This document shows, piece by piece, positions 26,075 to 36,020 of a stretch of 53,526 bases of DNA (within the stretch, counting starts at the first letter, position 1; every line of letters starts with the position of its first letter). This DNA comes from an uncultured Lachnospiraceae bacterium (lineage in GTDB: Bacteria; Bacillota; Clostridia; Lachnospirales; Lachnospiraceae), in contig CALZBR010000014.1 in the NCBI GenBank assembly GCA_945621435.1, positions 1 to 53,526 on the forward strand, in the 5' to 3' direction. Both the position numbers and the translations under genes were made by a program. The notes under the pieces were generated by a model. That model was given only the letters and a program-made list of their open reading frames with translations, had not been told where the DNA came from and made no database searches.

Positions 26075-27386
26075 GACCTGTGTTATGGTGTCCAACTATC
26101 TGAATCATCATCAGATTCCCTTTTGCAATGCAATGTATCGGTTGCTGAAGGGGAGCTTTGTGTTTATTCAGACGGAACCGGTGGAGGAGGAACGTGTCCG
26201 CATGGGGTGGAAGGAGACCCCGGAGGAACCCTATCTGAAGCTTTTTTATGAGGAGCCGGAGGCATGCGGCGAGCTGATTCGGGAGGCGGAGGTCGTGATC
26301 TTCGGCGGAACGGAGGATGAGAGCTACATAGAGAAACGACTGGAGAGCGGCAAGCCGGTGATCCGGAACAGCGAGCGCCTGTACAGAACCGGACAGTGGA
26401 AGGCCATATCGCCCAGAGGGCTTCGCAAAAAGTATCATGATCATACCAGATATCGCAAGGCTCAGGTATACCTGCTTTGTTCCGGTGCTTATGTACCCTC
26501 GGACTTTCATATTGTGCGCGCATACCCGGACAAAATGTTCTGTTGGGGATATTTCCCGGAGACGAGGCATTATGACATCATGACCCTGCTTGGGGAGAAG
26601 GGCTTCGAAGCCGGGGATTCGGAGAGAATCCCTTACCTGCTCTGGACTGCCAGAATGATTGAGTGTAAACGTCCGGAGTTGGCAGTGGAGACGGCGGAAT
26701 ACCTGCGCTCCAAGGGCTTACGATTCCATATGGATCTGGTTGGCGGTGGTGAGCTTCTGGAGCGTACTGCGGCCATGATTAGAGAGAAAAATCTGGAAGC
26801 CTGTGTCAGTCTGCCCGGCTTTATGAAGCCTGAGCAGGTGAGAGAGCGGATGGAAAAAGCGGATATCTTTTTATTTACCAGCGACAGAATCGAGGGCTGG
26901 GGGGCTGTGGTCAATGAATCCATGAACAGCGGCTGTGCGGTTGTAGCGGGACATATGGCCGGTTCGGTGCCCTATCTGATCCGACACGGAGAGAACGGAT
27001 TTATTTTTCGGGAAGGGCACAAAGAAGACTTGTTTACCTTGACCGAACGGCTGGTGAGAGATGAGGAGCTGTGCAGGCGCATGGGTGAAAATGCCTATCG
27101 CACCATCACAGAATGCTGGAATGCGGAGAATGCCGCAGAGCGCCTGGTAAGGCGATGCATTGCATTGAGATTGATGTCGCAGGAAATGACAGTGCTGTCA
27201 GCAGAGACCGCTGATGAAGGGCATCTGTCTGCAGACACGGTACTTATCGCCGATGGCACAGACGGTCCGGCGAGCAGTACTGCAGTTCCCGGCAGCAGAG
27301 TAGGGCTGGGACTTCGTCCCTGCGACCCCGCGCCGGTGATTTCGGAGCGGGCGATGTACCGGAGATTGACACGTATCAGGGATTGA
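26067..27386 (+). CDS. GT4-family glycosyltransferase with odd C-terminal tail
   Basis: A 439-residue GT-B glycosyltransferase. Seen: KTCVMVSNYLNHHQIPFCNA at the N-terminus, PYLLWTARMIECKRPELAVE, FHMDLVGGGELLERTAAMI, and the donor site DIFLFTSDRIEGWGAVVNES (E-x7-E region). Its frame opens from a TTG at 26043, but AGGAGG (26055-26060) sits 6 bases before the TTG at 26067, so I use that. The last ~65 residues (from about MSQEMTVLSAETADEGHL) do not look like the family and contain low-complexity Ala/Ser/Gly/Pro segments. The stop codon lies in a degenerate repeat (27364 onward), so the gene may have been extended by local rearrangement. Confidence 0.83.
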   Translation: MSKTCVMVSNYLNHHQIPFCNAMYRLLKGSFVFIQTEPVEEERVRMGWKETPEEPYLKLFYEEPEACGELIREAEVVIFGGTEDESYIEKRLESGKPVIRNSERLYRTGQWKAISPRGLRKKYHDHTRYRKAQVYLLCSGAYVPSDFHIVRAYPDKMFCWGYFPETRHYDIMTLLGEKGFEAGDSERIPYLLWTARMIECKRPELAVETAEYLRSKGLRFHMDLVGGGELLERTAAMIREKNLEACVSLPGFMKPEQVRERMEKADIFLFTSDRIEGWGAVVNESMNSGCAVVAGHMAGSVPYLIRHGENGFIFREGHKEDLFTLTERLVRDEELCRRMGENAYRTITECWNAENAAERLVRRCIALRLMSQEMTVLSAETADEGHLSADTVLIADGTDGPASSTAVPGSRVGLGLRPCDPAPVISERAMYRRLTRIRD

Positions 27387-27428
27387 CACCTATATGAGGC
27401 TGACACACATCAGAGACTGACAGGAAGG
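27364..27428 (+). repeat. Degenerate ~18-bp tandem repeat at a gene junction
   Basis: GATTGACACGTATCAGG (27364-27380), GATTGACACCTATATGAGG (27381-27399), CTGACACACATCAGAGA (27400-27416) and CTGACAGGAAGG (27417-27428) are related units. The GT4 stop (27384-27386) lies in the second unit, and the last unit contributes to the ribosome-binding site of the next gene. Confidence 0.6.
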
Positions 27429-27436
27429 AAAGGCAG

Positions 27437-28444
27437 GTGTATTACATTTTGGACAAAATCAGTGTCATAGTACCGATTTACAACATATTGGAATACCTGC
27501 CAAGATGCGTGAGGTCCCTGCAGGCACAGACCTATGCGAACCTTGAGATCCTGCTGGTGGACGATGGCTCCACAGACGGAACAGGGGAGCTCTGCGACCG
27601 GCTGGCAGAGGGAGATGAACGCATCAGAGTCTTCCACAAAGAAAACGGGGGCTCTTCCTCTGCGCGGAACTATGGACTTGCCAGAGCCACCGGAGCTTAT
27701 ATCGGTTTTGTGGACAGTGATGACTATGTGGAACCGGATATGTATGAGAGACTGCATGCTGCAGTTGTGAAATATGACACAAGTGTCGCGCAGATTGGTC
27801 GGGACGAGATAACGCCGGAGGGAGAGAAGCTTCCGGATATCTGTATCCCGCCAAGGGAGCCGGAGCTGATCCCACCGGAGAAGTTCCTGGAGGAGCTTCT
27901 GATGCACCGGGGAGACTGCTCCTTCTGTACCAAGCTCATTTCAGCGAAACTCTTTGAAAAGGAACAGAATCGCTTTCCCATAGGAGTGCTAAACGAAGAT
28001 TTCCACCTGCTGATTCTGATGCTGGAGGAGATGGGAGACATCGTGTCCCTGCCGGGCTACGGCTACCATGTGTTTTACCGCGTGGGCAGCAATTCCAGAA
28101 AGGAAAGCAGGGAGCATTTTTCCAGAGTATATGCGGACTGTGTTGACAACGCCGACATGGTGGCGGAGCTTGTTAGTAAAAAGTATCCGGAACTGACAGA
28201 TGTGTCATTTCGGTTTGGGATTTTTCAGAGAATTGAGTACATGCTTCACATTCCCATCAAGGAGATGACCGGGGATAATGAAATGTACCGCAGCATTGTA
28301 AAGTACCTGAGAAAGCACTGGTGGGAAGCCATGAGGAATCCTGTGCTGACCGGCAAGAATAAAGTGTACCATACACTTTTTGCAACGGCACCAAAGGGAA
28401 TACGCAGGCTTCACCGCCTGAAGATGCGGTGCGGCGGGAAATAA
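27437..28444 (+). CDS. GT2-family glycosyltransferase
   Basis: A 335-residue enzyme of the EpsH/EpsJ-like GT2 group. Core motifs: ISVIVPIYNILEYLPRCVRS, LLVDDGSTDGTGELCDRL, ENGGSSSARNYGLARATGAY, and the DxD-type GFVDSDDYVEPDMY. The C-terminal part is the longer, helical region common in capsule enzymes (PEKFLEELLMHRGDCSFCTK). The start is a GTG at 27437 with GGAAGGAAAGG just upstream; a TTG at 27449 is an alternative. Its sugar specificity is unknown. It probably belongs to the same assembly line as the two GT4 enzymes before it. Confidence 0.85.
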   Translation: MYYILDKISVIVPIYNILEYLPRCVRSLQAQTYANLEILLVDDGSTDGTGELCDRLAEGDERIRVFHKENGGSSSARNYGLARATGAYIGFVDSDDYVEPDMYERLHAAVVKYDTSVAQIGRDEITPEGEKLPDICIPPREPELIPPEKFLEELLMHRGDCSFCTKLISAKLFEKEQNRFPIGVLNEDFHLLILMLEEMGDIVSLPGYGYHVFYRVGSNSRKESREHFSRVYADCVDNADMVAELVSKKYPELTDVSFRFGIFQRIEYMLHIPIKEMTGDNEMYRSIVKYLRKHWWEAMRNPVLTGKNKVYHTLFATAPKGIRRLHRLKMRCGGK

Positions 28445-28519
28445 TGATACTACGGATGTAGGAAGCAATGATATCGTAGGAGACGATGAAGTGATAGGAT
28501 TTTTTACAGAAGGAGATTT

Positions 28520-30862
28520 ATGAAGAAACAAAAGGGAAGACGCCTACTGAAGATACATATGATAAGCCTTTTGATTGTGGCGTTGCTGGTCAATCTGACG
28601 GCTGTGCCGGGTGGACGGGTGTCAGCTGCGGAAGATGCACTGACCGCCGCCGGATTCGCGGCAGATGGGACAGCTTCGGTGCCCGACGCCATAGCGGCGG
28701 TAGGCGGCAGCACCCACCTGCGCAATCCGGAAGAGCTTGGCTTGGACGAAGAGCTCATGCAGTGGCTGGAGGATGCAGGAGAGGCTCTGACAGACCTGGC
28801 TGCAGAGCGGGACATCATGGCCCTGGTATACCTGACGGACAGCTATGAAGTGAAAGCGGAAGCCGGATTTGACAGTGATACCGTGCTCACGGTGCTCAGC
28901 GGACAGCAGGTGAATCTTCTGGACTTTTGCTTTGATGAAGAGTATGAGCTTTGGTATTATGTCCGCCTGAATTACAATGCGAAAGATTATTACGGCTATG
29001 TTCAGAGGGCTTATCTGGCCTGCTCTGACGCCCGCTTCCTGAACTGGGAAGAGGAGTACGGCATGGGTATCGGCAGAACCTATGCCCTGGAAGACGGGTA
29101 TGCGGACATTGAACAGTTCCCCGAGAGCTACCAGGAACCGCTGACGGCGCTGAAGGAGCAACACCCGAACTGGACCTTTGTCAAGATGAACACCGGTCTG
29201 GACTGGAACTACGTGATTCAGGAGGAAATGAAGGGCGGAAAGAGCCTGGTTTACTATACCTTCCCGGATTGGGCCAAGAACGGGCTGTACGACCGCGGAA
29301 CCTGGTATTATGCAACGGAGGATGTGCTGAAGATCTATATGGATCCCCGAAACGGGCTGACGGAGGACAGGATATTCCAGTTTGAACAGTTGACCTACAA
29401 TGAGGAGTACCACACCCTGGAGGCCATAGAGCAGTTCCTTCAGAACACCTTTATGGGAGGTAATACGCCGGCACCGGGGATGGACAACATGCCCTTTTCC
29501 TATATGTTCTGGGCGATCGGTAAGGAAGAATGCAGGCAGGTAAGCCCTTTCCACCTGGCAGCCAGAGTTCTGCAGGAGCAGGGAAACAGGGGGGGCTCCA
29601 GATTGATCTCCGGCGTAGAACCGGGATTTGAAGGCTACTACAACTACTTTAATATCGGCGCTACCGGTCAGAGCAATGACGAGGTGGTACTCAATGGTCT
29701 GACCTATGCAAAAGACCATTGGAAACAGGGAGCATACTATTCCATTCTCTACGGAGCGAACTTTCTCACTGAAAGCTATATCAGAAAAGGCCAGGACACC
29801 TTATATCTGCAAAAGTATAACGTAAATCCCAATGGCGCCTATAATGTATTCACACACCAGTATATGCAGAACATCTCAGCCCCTACCACAGAAGGTACGA
29901 GCATCAAGCGCCTGTATGCCAATGCCGGGGCTTTGGACTGCACCTTTGTGTTCAAGATTCCGGTGTATGAAAACATGCCTGCGAAGGCATGCGGGGAGCC
30001 CGGAAGCGAGCCGGAAGAGCCTGAGGAGCCGGAAGAACCGGAGGAGCCTGAGAATCCTGAGAATCCGGAAGATCCCGAGATCCCGGTTGACGACCTGACG
30101 ATTCATCTGAGCCTCCCGGAGGGCTATTCAGGGGGAGTTGTCTGGCTGGACGGAGTGGAATATGAGGGCGAGTATACAGGCGGTGAATTCACTGTCACAG
30201 CACCGACGAACTGCAGCCGTACCGCTGTGATGTACAAATACAGTGACAGCGGTGTACCCACGGGGATGTATGTGTGGAGTCTGGAGTTTCAGGACAATGC
30301 CTATATCGTGACCCCTGAGCCTGAACTTGAAAACCTGTTGAGTTACCATGGATTTTCCATCAGGATTACGGGGAAAAGCGGAATCCGGTTTAAATCAGGT
30401 ATTGCAACTGATGTGAAGGGTAAGCTGATTGAAGAAGGAATTAACGGGTATCAGCTGAAGGAATACGGCACCCTGGTTATGAACAATGCCAACAGGCAGA
30501 CTTATCCCATGATTTTGGGAGGAGCAAAGGTGAAAAAAGGTATGTCCTACGGAATCGATACCAACGGCAATCAGGTGGATATAACTTATGAAACGATAGA
30601 TAACAGACAGAGATTTACCTCTGTGTTAGTGGGACTTCCGGTGAATCAATACAAAACCGAGTTTGCATTTCGGGCATATATCGTACTGGAAAAAGACGGT
30701 GCTCAGACCACTGTCTATGGTCCGGTGATGGCAAAGAGTATCTATGCTCAAGCCAAGAGATTCATCGAAAAGGAGACTTATGCTCCGGGAACAGCACCAT
30801 ATGATTTTCTGCAGAAGATAATCGCTGATGCGGATGCACTTGAAGCGGAGGATATCGAGTGA
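28520..30862 (+). CDS. Secreted N-acetylglucosaminidase with SH3-like and C-terminal binding-type domains
   Basis: A 780-residue exported protein, probably a peptidoglycan glucosaminidase of the LytG/GH73-related group. Order: signal peptide (about residues 1-36, ending [10 protein letters not shown]); an SH3-like segment ([20 protein letters not shown], residues ~110-165); the catalytic region (~200-480) with [20 protein letters not shown], where Glu353 is the likely catalytic acid, and [11 protein letters not shown]; a Glu-Pro repeat linker (~496-521); a ~70-residue beta domain; and a ~170-residue C-terminal domain ([49 protein letters not shown]) that I recognise from other clostridial secreted proteins but cannot name. 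It overlaps the next lipoprotein gene (GTGA). It may remodel wall for polysaccharide attachment. Confidence 0.82.
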   Translation: MKKQKGRRLLKIHMISLLIVALLVNLTAVPGGRVSAAEDALTAAGFAADGTASVPDAIAAVGGSTHLRNPEELGLDEELMQWLEDAGEALTDLAAERDIMALVYLTDSYEVKAEAGFDSDTVLTVLSGQQVNLLDFCFDEEYELWYYVRLNYNAKDYYGYVQRAYLACSDARFLNWEEEYGMGIGRTYALEDGYADIEQFPESYQEPLTALKEQHPNWTFVKMNTGLDWNYVIQEEMKGGKSLVYYTFPDWAKNGLYDRGTWYYATEDVLKIYMDPRNGLTEDRIFQFEQLTYNEEYHTLEAIEQFLQNTFMGGNTPAPGMDNMPFSYMFWAIGKEECRQVSPFHLAARVLQEQGNRGGSRLISGVEPGFEGYYNYFNIGATGQSNDEVVLNGLTYAKDHWKQGAYYSILYGANFLTESYIRKGQDTLYLQKYNVNPNGAYNVFTHQYMQNISAPTTEGTSIKRLYANAGALDCTFVFKIPVYENMPAKACGEPGSEPEEPEEPEEPEEPENPENPEDPEIPVDDLTIHLSLPEGYSGGVVWLDGVEYEGEYTGGEFTVTAPTNCSRTAVMYKYSDSGVPTGMYVWSLEFQDNAYIVTPEPELENLLSYHGFSIRITGKSGIRFKSGIATDVKGKLIEEGINGYQLKEYGTLVMNNANRQTYPMILGGAKVKKGMSYGIDTNGNQVDITYETIDNRQRFTSVLVGLPVNQYKTEFAFRAYIVLEKDGAQTTVYGPVMAKSIYAQAKRFIEKETYAPGTAPYDFLQKIIADADALEAEDIE
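30008..30085 (+). repeat. Glu-Pro coding repeat inside the glucosaminidase
   Basis: A 9-base-periodic stretch coding for a run of PEE/PEN/PED triplets. It is a flexible, acidic linker between the catalytic region and the C-terminal domains. Confidence 0.85.
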
Positions 30863-31968
30863 AGACAAGAAATATACTGAAAATGATAAATATAGCTTTG
30901 CTGGTATGCTTCTGCCTGTCAGGATGCGGAGACGGTACTTCACCGTCCTCCGGTGCGGCAAACGGAGCCTTACAGGGTAGCATTCCGGGTGAGGCGGAAT
31001 CCGAACAGTTGGTCTCGGGAGGAACGGTAGTGGTGGAAGGACACACTGCCGGTGCCGGCAACGAGACGAATGTATCTGTTCAGTTACTCTGCAGCTCCGG
31101 CAAACTGACCCCGGAAGAGGAAACTCTGGCCATGGAACTCATGACGGAAATCTACCACAAAATCGAACTGGATGAGTATGTGGGTGAGTGTATCCATGTG
31201 ATCAGCAATGAGACCTGGAGCAATGTCCTGACAGACAATATGATCGAGGGCAGCAGAACCTTTACCCTGCAGCAGAATGGGCTTCCTGTGCTGTCTATTC
31301 AGGTGGGTTATAATTTTGAAGGAGAGTTCTACTCCAATATCTGCTACAAGAGTGAAGAGAAGATGACCCTGCTGAAGCAGGAGGGAAAAGTAACCCAGCT
31401 GGTCCAGGCAGAAATCAAGGATAATCAGCTGGACGGAAGCTATGAAAAATGGCAGATCAACAGTGCAACCGGTGAAATCCGTGCGGAAGGCGGCAACTAT
31501 TCCCAGGGGGTTCCCGTGGGGAAACACACGGTAGCGGTAAAGGAAGGCAAGGGAGAGGGGGATCCCTTCGACCTGTGGAACATGAGAGAGAACTTTGCTT
31601 ATGAGATAGAAGAAACCTATTATGACGAGGAAGGCAACGAGACGGAAGCGCCTCCGGAGCCTACACCCGAGACAACCCCTACACCGACGCCGTCACCTAC
31701 AGTAACACCAAAGCCCACGGCGACACCAAAACCTACGGCAACGCCGAAGCCAACAGCAACGCCTACGCCGGCACCAACCCCGACACCAACCCCGGAACCA
31801 ACCCCGGAACCGATGCCGGAACCAACGCCGGTACCGACCCCTGCGCCGACACCAACGCCGGCACCGACCCCGGCACCGACGCCTGTGCCAACTCCGGAAT
31901 CGACCCCGGCACCGACGCCAACCCCAACTCCGGAACCGGAGATTGAGTGGTCACCGGATGATTTGTAA
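30859..31968 (+). CDS. Lipoprotein with long Pro-Thr C-terminal tail
   Basis: A 369-residue protein of unknown function. It has a lipoprotein signal peptide with lipobox LSGC (Cys23), then a soluble region (~50-255) with repeated-looking strands ([40 protein letters not shown]), then about 100 residues of Pro-Thr-rich repeats ([20 protein letters not shown] and so on) ending in EIEWSPDDL. The start GTG at 30859 overlaps the stop of the glucosaminidase gene, so the two are cotranslated. A Pro-Thr tail at the far end of an N-terminally anchored lipoprotein suggests a wall-spanning or glycosylated segment; that is inference. Confidence 0.75.
   Translation: MKTRNILKMINIALLVCFCLSGCGDGTSPSSGAANGALQGSIPGEAESEQLVSGGTVVVEGHTAGAGNETNVSVQLLCSSGKLTPEEETLAMELMTEIYHKIELDEYVGECIHVISNETWSNVLTDNMIEGSRTFTLQQNGLPVLSIQVGYNFEGEFYSNICYKSEEKMTLLKQEGKVTQLVQAEIKDNQLDGSYEKWQINSATGEIRAEGGNYSQGVPVGKHTVAVKEGKGEGDPFDLWNMRENFAYEIEETYYDEEGNETEAPPEPTPETTPTPTPSPTVTPKPTATPKPTATPKPTATPTPAPTPTPTPEPTPEPMPEPTPVPTPAPTPTPAPTPAPTPVPTPESTPAPTPTPTPEPEIEWSPDDL
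31651..31940 (+). repeat. Pro-Thr coding repeat tract
   Basis: About 290 bases of imperfect CCNACN/CCNGCN/CCNGAN codon repeats at the 3' end of the lipoprotein gene. The unit is short and translated; it is not a CRISPR. Confidence 0.9.
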
Positions 31969-32018
31969 CATTTTACTACAGAAGAGAGCGGTAGAATTTT
32001 TGACAGGGAAGGAATGTA

Positions 32019-33452
32019 ATGAATACGGGTAAATTAGTTCAAACTTTTTGGAATAACGATAAAAAAAGGTAATGATCAGGATAATCACATCAATTATGTT
32101 TTGTGCAGGGATTATGTGGTTAACGGATTATGACAACGTATTGTATCAGACGCTCAAGGATCAGGCGTTGAATAAGGCAATGATGGCGTTTATGGTAATC
32201 CTGCTGATTATTCGAAAAGTGCGGTTATGGAATATTGAGTCTCTTGTAGGGAGTGTATTAACTGTAATCGGTGGACATTTTTACTTGAAAGAGGTAGAAT
32301 TATCTCCGGATGTGTTAGTGGGTCGAAGATATGTGGTAGTGGTTTGCTGGCTGTTGTTGATGATGATTATCGATGCAGTCAAATATAAAAAATATGAAAC
32401 ACTTAAGAACTGTAATCCTATTGGGCTTACCCTCTTCTTTGTGACCACGTTAACCATGCTGACGCTTCGCAATGGCTCCAAGGATCCGCTGCTGATGTTG
32501 ACAGTATTTGGGATGCTGTTTACCACATCACTATCTATGCAGGAGTGGCAGAAGCTGGTGCGTTGTTTATGTAACGGATGGTTTTTTGTTTCTGTCTGGC
32601 TGATTGGGAAATCCTTTCTGGAAAATTACACTTATGAGACGGAGAGGTTTTACGGTTGCTTTACGAACATCGACCCCTTTGGTATTTTTCTGCTGTGTTC
32701 CATGATGATTTCCCTATATGGGATATATTATCTCAAGAGAAATAAAGGCTGGAAGCATCCCGTGTTTTGAATCAATATTTTATGGTTTCTTTTGATTACG
32801 GTGGTGATGCTGATGACCTACACAGTTACTATGCTGTGCGGTCTGGGATTTGCAATTCTGGCAGGGCTTGTAGCTACGCTTTTGGTGGTTCTGATCATAG
32901 CCGGTCAGAATGCGGAGTACATGGCAGCTTATTGGTATGAAAAATACTTGGAAAAACAACACAACTCATTTGTTTACTTTATGTATCGTTTCTACCGAAG
33001 CTTTGTGACGGATGTGGATTATAACAGTATGCATGCTATGGGACTGGCGGGATATGACGGCCTGTTGGGGGTTCTGAATAATTTTTCCTCCGGTCGTTTA
33101 TACATCTGGCAGCAGTTCATTTCGTGTTTTTCTTTCGAAGGCAACCCTTCTTATGGAATACAGGTGGGTGAATATTTTGCGTACAATGCTCGTTGCGAAT
33201 ATGTACAGACACTGTACCGCTTTGGATATTTAGGCGGAGGACTCAACATTGCATTGTATCTGTATGGGATGGTGGGTTCTGTCAGGAGATACTTAAAAAC
33301 AAAAGAGCAGACCTCCTTTCTGGCAGTCCTAAGCTTGCGGTATGTTTGGAGCCTGGCTGGGGGAGTGTGTGAATGTTATCTATCCCATTACTTTCACAGG
33401 ACTGTTTCTGATGTATCCGTTGATGCAGAATATCGACAATTTGTCAGAATAG
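32019..33452 (+). pseudogene. Disrupted Wzy/WaaL-like polysaccharide polymerase or O-antigen ligase
   Basis: Two open stretches (from about 32072 to 32770, and 32792 to about 33365) lie in the same frame, separated only by a TGA at 32768-32770. Read through, they form one polytopic membrane protein with Wzy/WaaL features: FTNIDPFGIFLLCSMM, a ligase-type SSGRLYIWQQFIS, and CEYVQTLYRFGYLGGGLNIA. Near 33362-33369 the hydrophobic C-terminus continues in the next frame (VNVIYPITFTGLFLMYPLMQ, stop at 33450-33452), indicating a 1-base insertion. At the 5' end the only good ribosome-binding site (AAGGA, 32009-32013) serves an ATG at 32019 in a frame that would join after a change in the A7 run at 32060-32066. 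I infer three lesions; the gene is probably dead. Confidence 0.75.
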
Positions 33453-33517
33453 TGTTATGATGTCTGTATCCCTGACCGGAGAGGAAGGATTTCTTCGACG
33501 AGGGAAGGGTATGTGGA

Positions 33518-35398
33518 ATGGAGATTGAAATGGAAAAGAATACCAAATTTTTAAAAATACCGACGAACCGTATTATTGCATTGATTATTATGGACGTGAT
33601 GGATATCACCATTGCGTCTTTTGTTGCGTTGTATATCCGGTTTGATTTTCAGTTTCAGGACATATATCCACATTATCTGAAACATTATGAGAATATAGTA
33701 ATACCGAATATTTTTGTGACATTACTCTTTTTTGCTATCTGGAAGCTGTATAAAAGTGTATGGAGATATGCCAGTGCAAATGAGCTGATTAATATAGTCA
33801 TGGCAAATATTTTTGCATCTGTTGCACAGTATTTATTGTGTTACTTTACCGGGAATCTGATGCCCCGAAGCTACAATGTGCTGTACTGCTTTTTTCTGAT
33901 TCTGCTGACCTGCGGTGTACGGTTTGGATATCGCATCTTGAGAATCATTAACAATAAAAGAATGAACATAGCGATGAAAAATGAGCGCACCAATGTGATG
34001 GTCATCGGAGCCGGTGCGGCGGGGAATATGCTGTTAAAGGAAATTGAATCCAGCAGATATCTGGAGCTGACGGCAAAATGTATTATTGATGATCATTCGG
34101 GATGTCATGGCAAATTCCTCAGAGGCGTTCCTATTGTGGGTGGAAGAGATAAGATACAGGATGCAGTCCGGTTGTATGATATCGACGAAATCATATTTGC
34201 CATCCCCAGCGCAAACGCAAATACGAAAAAAGAAATTCTGGAAATCTGTAAGGAGACAGGCTGTAAGCTGCGGATGATTCCCGGAGTATATCAGCTGATT
34301 AATGGGGATGTCTCCGTATCAAAGCTGAAGGATGTAGAAATCGAGGATCTGCTTGGAAGAGAGCCCATTCAGATCAATACCGAGGAGGTTCTGGGGTATG
34401 TCCGTGGCAAGTCCATTCTTGTCACCGGAGGGGGAGGCTCCATCGGAAGTGAGCTCTGCAGACAGATAGCAGCCCATCACCCCAGACAGTTGATTATTTT
34501 AGATATCTATGAAAACACCGTATATGAGATTCAGCAGGAGCTTTTACGGAAGTATCCCGGGCTTGATTTGGTGGTGCTGATCGCTTCTGTGCGCAATAAG
34601 AAAAGGATCAATGATATCTTTGAAGCCTATAGGCCGGATATTGTGTATCATGCAGCGGCTCATAAGCATGTGCCCCTGATGGAGGAGAGTCCCAATGAAG
34701 CCATTAAGAATAATGTCATGGGTACCTACCGGACAGCACAGGCAGCGGACAGATACGGTGTGGAAAAGTTCGTGTTGATTTCCACGGATAAAGCGGTGAA
34801 TCCTACCAATGTTATGGGGGCGTCCAAGCGTATCTGTGAAATGATAATCCAAGACATAAATCAGAAGTCCAAGACCTGTTTTGTGGCTGTGCGGTTTGGA
34901 AACGTATTGGGCAGTAACGGAAGTGTCATTCCTCTGTTCAAGCAACAGATCCTGGAGGGAGGACCCGTCACGGTAACGGATCCTAATATTATCCGATATT
35001 TTATGACGATTCCGGAAGCTGTGTCTTTGGTACTCCAGGCCGGTGCTTATGCAAGGGGCGGAGAGATTTTCGTACTGAATATGGGAGAACCGGTCAGAAT
35101 ACTTGATCTGGCAATCAACCTGATTAAGCTCTCGGGCTTAAAACCGGATACAGACATCGAGATTAAGTTTACCGGTCTGCGTCCCGGTGAAAAGATGTAC
35201 GAGGAGCTTCTCATGGATGAAGAGGGGCTGAAGAAAACCGCAAACAAAATGATCTTTATCGGGAAGCCGATTGAATTTGCCACGGAGGAGTTCGAGAATC
35301 AGCTGGAGAAACTGATAGCAGCTGCCAGAGCGGAATCAGGGGATATCCGCACTCAGATCAAGGAAATGGTACCAACATATCAATGGGAGAAAGAATAG
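33518..35398 (+). CDS. Membrane-bound UDP-sugar 4,6-dehydratase (CapD/PglF/EpsC type)
   Basis: This is a large SDR of the FlaA1/CapD family, expected to make a UDP-4-keto-6-deoxy-HexNAc from UDP-GlcNAc. It has four N-terminal transmembrane helices (about residues 15-145), a CoA-binding-like Rossmann domain (VMVIGAGAAGNMLLKEI), then the catalytic domain with VTGGGGSIGSELCRQI (from residue 302), AAHKHVPLMEESPNEAIKNN, STDKAVNPTNVMGASK, and FGNVLGSNGSVIPLF. In this family the usual Tyr of Y-x3-K is replaced by Met, as seen here (Met433, Lys437). Length 626 is normal. Followed 4 bases later by a priming transferase and then a reductase, so the three probably make and load a QuiNAc- or FucNAc-type sugar. 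Confidence 0.93.
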   Translation: MEIEMEKNTKFLKIPTNRIIALIIMDVMDITIASFVALYIRFDFQFQDIYPHYLKHYENIVIPNIFVTLLFFAIWKLYKSVWRYASANELINIVMANIFASVAQYLLCYFTGNLMPRSYNVLYCFFLILLTCGVRFGYRILRIINNKRMNIAMKNERTNVMVIGAGAAGNMLLKEIESSRYLELTAKCIIDDHSGCHGKFLRGVPIVGGRDKIQDAVRLYDIDEIIFAIPSANANTKKEILEICKETGCKLRMIPGVYQLINGDVSVSKLKDVEIEDLLGREPIQINTEEVLGYVRGKSILVTGGGGSIGSELCRQIAAHHPRQLIILDIYENTVYEIQQELLRKYPGLDLVVLIASVRNKKRINDIFEAYRPDIVYHAAAHKHVPLMEESPNEAIKNNVMGTYRTAQAADRYGVEKFVLISTDKAVNPTNVMGASKRICEMIIQDINQKSKTCFVAVRFGNVLGSNGSVIPLFKQQILEGGPVTVTDPNIIRYFMTIPEAVSLVLQAGAYARGGEIFVLNMGEPVRILDLAINLIKLSGLKPDTDIEIKFTGLRPGEKMYEELLMDEEGLKKTANKMIFIGKPIEFATEEFENQLEKLIAAARAESGDIRTQIKEMVPTYQWEKE

Positions 35399-35401
35399 GT
35401 T

Positions 35402-36016
35402 ATGTATCGGATTTTGAAACAGATTGCTGACCGGATGCTGGCTCTGCTGGGACTCATACTCTTATCTCCTCTGTTTCTGGGACTGATGATTGCCGTCAAG
35501 GTGGATTCGCCGGGATCGGTATTTTTCAGACAGAAGCGGGTGGGAATTCACAAATCTCATTTCTACATTTTGAAGTTCAGGACCATGCGGACGGATACGC
35601 CCAAAGATACACCGACCCACCTCTTGGAACATCCGGAGCAGTATATTACAAAAGTGGGAGGCTTCCTGCGTAAGACCAGCTTGGATGAACTGCCCCAGAT
35701 CATCAATATCCTGAAGGGAGATATGGCAATCGTAGGACCGAGACCTGCGCTTTGGAATCAGTATGACCTGATTGCAGAGAGGGACAGATACGGAGCCAAT
35801 GATATCCTTCCGGGACTGACCGGATGGGCACAGATTAACGGAAGAGATGAACTGGAGATACCCGTCAAGGCAAGGCTGGACGGGGAATATGTGAAAAAAA
35901 TGGGTGTATGGATGGATCTGAAATGCATCCTCGGGACCTTGAAATCTGTGGCAAAGCAGGAGGGCGTCGTAGAGGGCGGCACCGGAGAGCTGGATAAAAA
36001 GAGAAAAAGGAATTAA
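35402..36016 (+). CDS. Small priming sugar-phosphate transferase (PglC/WcaJ-C type)
   Basis: A 204-residue monotopic phosphoglycosyltransferase with just one N-terminal membrane helix (MLALLGLILLSPLFLGLMIA) and the catalytic domain: ILKFRTMRTDTPKDTP, the Asp95-Glu96 pair in SLDELPQIINILKGDMAIVG, GPRPALWNQ, and GLTGWAQINGRDELEIPVKA. It lies 4 bases after the dehydratase and 5 bases before the SDR gene. Small PGTs of this type commonly use UDP-linked 6-deoxy-amino sugars, which fits the neighbours. It is distinct from the large transferase at 23211. Confidence 0.93.
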   Translation: MYRILKQIADRMLALLGLILLSPLFLGLMIAVKVDSPGSVFFRQKRVGIHKSHFYILKFRTMRTDTPKDTPTHLLEHPEQYITKVGGFLRKTSLDELPQIINILKGDMAIVGPRPALWNQYDLIAERDRYGANDILPGLTGWAQINGRDELEIPVKARLDGEYVKKMGVWMDLKCILGTLKSVAKQEGVVEGGTGELDKKRKRN

Positions 36017-36020
36017 AACT

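Noticed and set aside
31651..31940. Repeat tract as CRISPR or minisatellite
   Set aside because: It is codon-periodic, encodes a continuous Pro-Thr segment, and has no spacers.
32768..32770. In-frame TGA as selenocysteine or programmed read-through
   Set aside because: No hairpin resembling a bacterial SECIS follows the TGA, the family is not a selenoprotein family, and a second lesion downstream also breaks the frame. Gene decay explains both.
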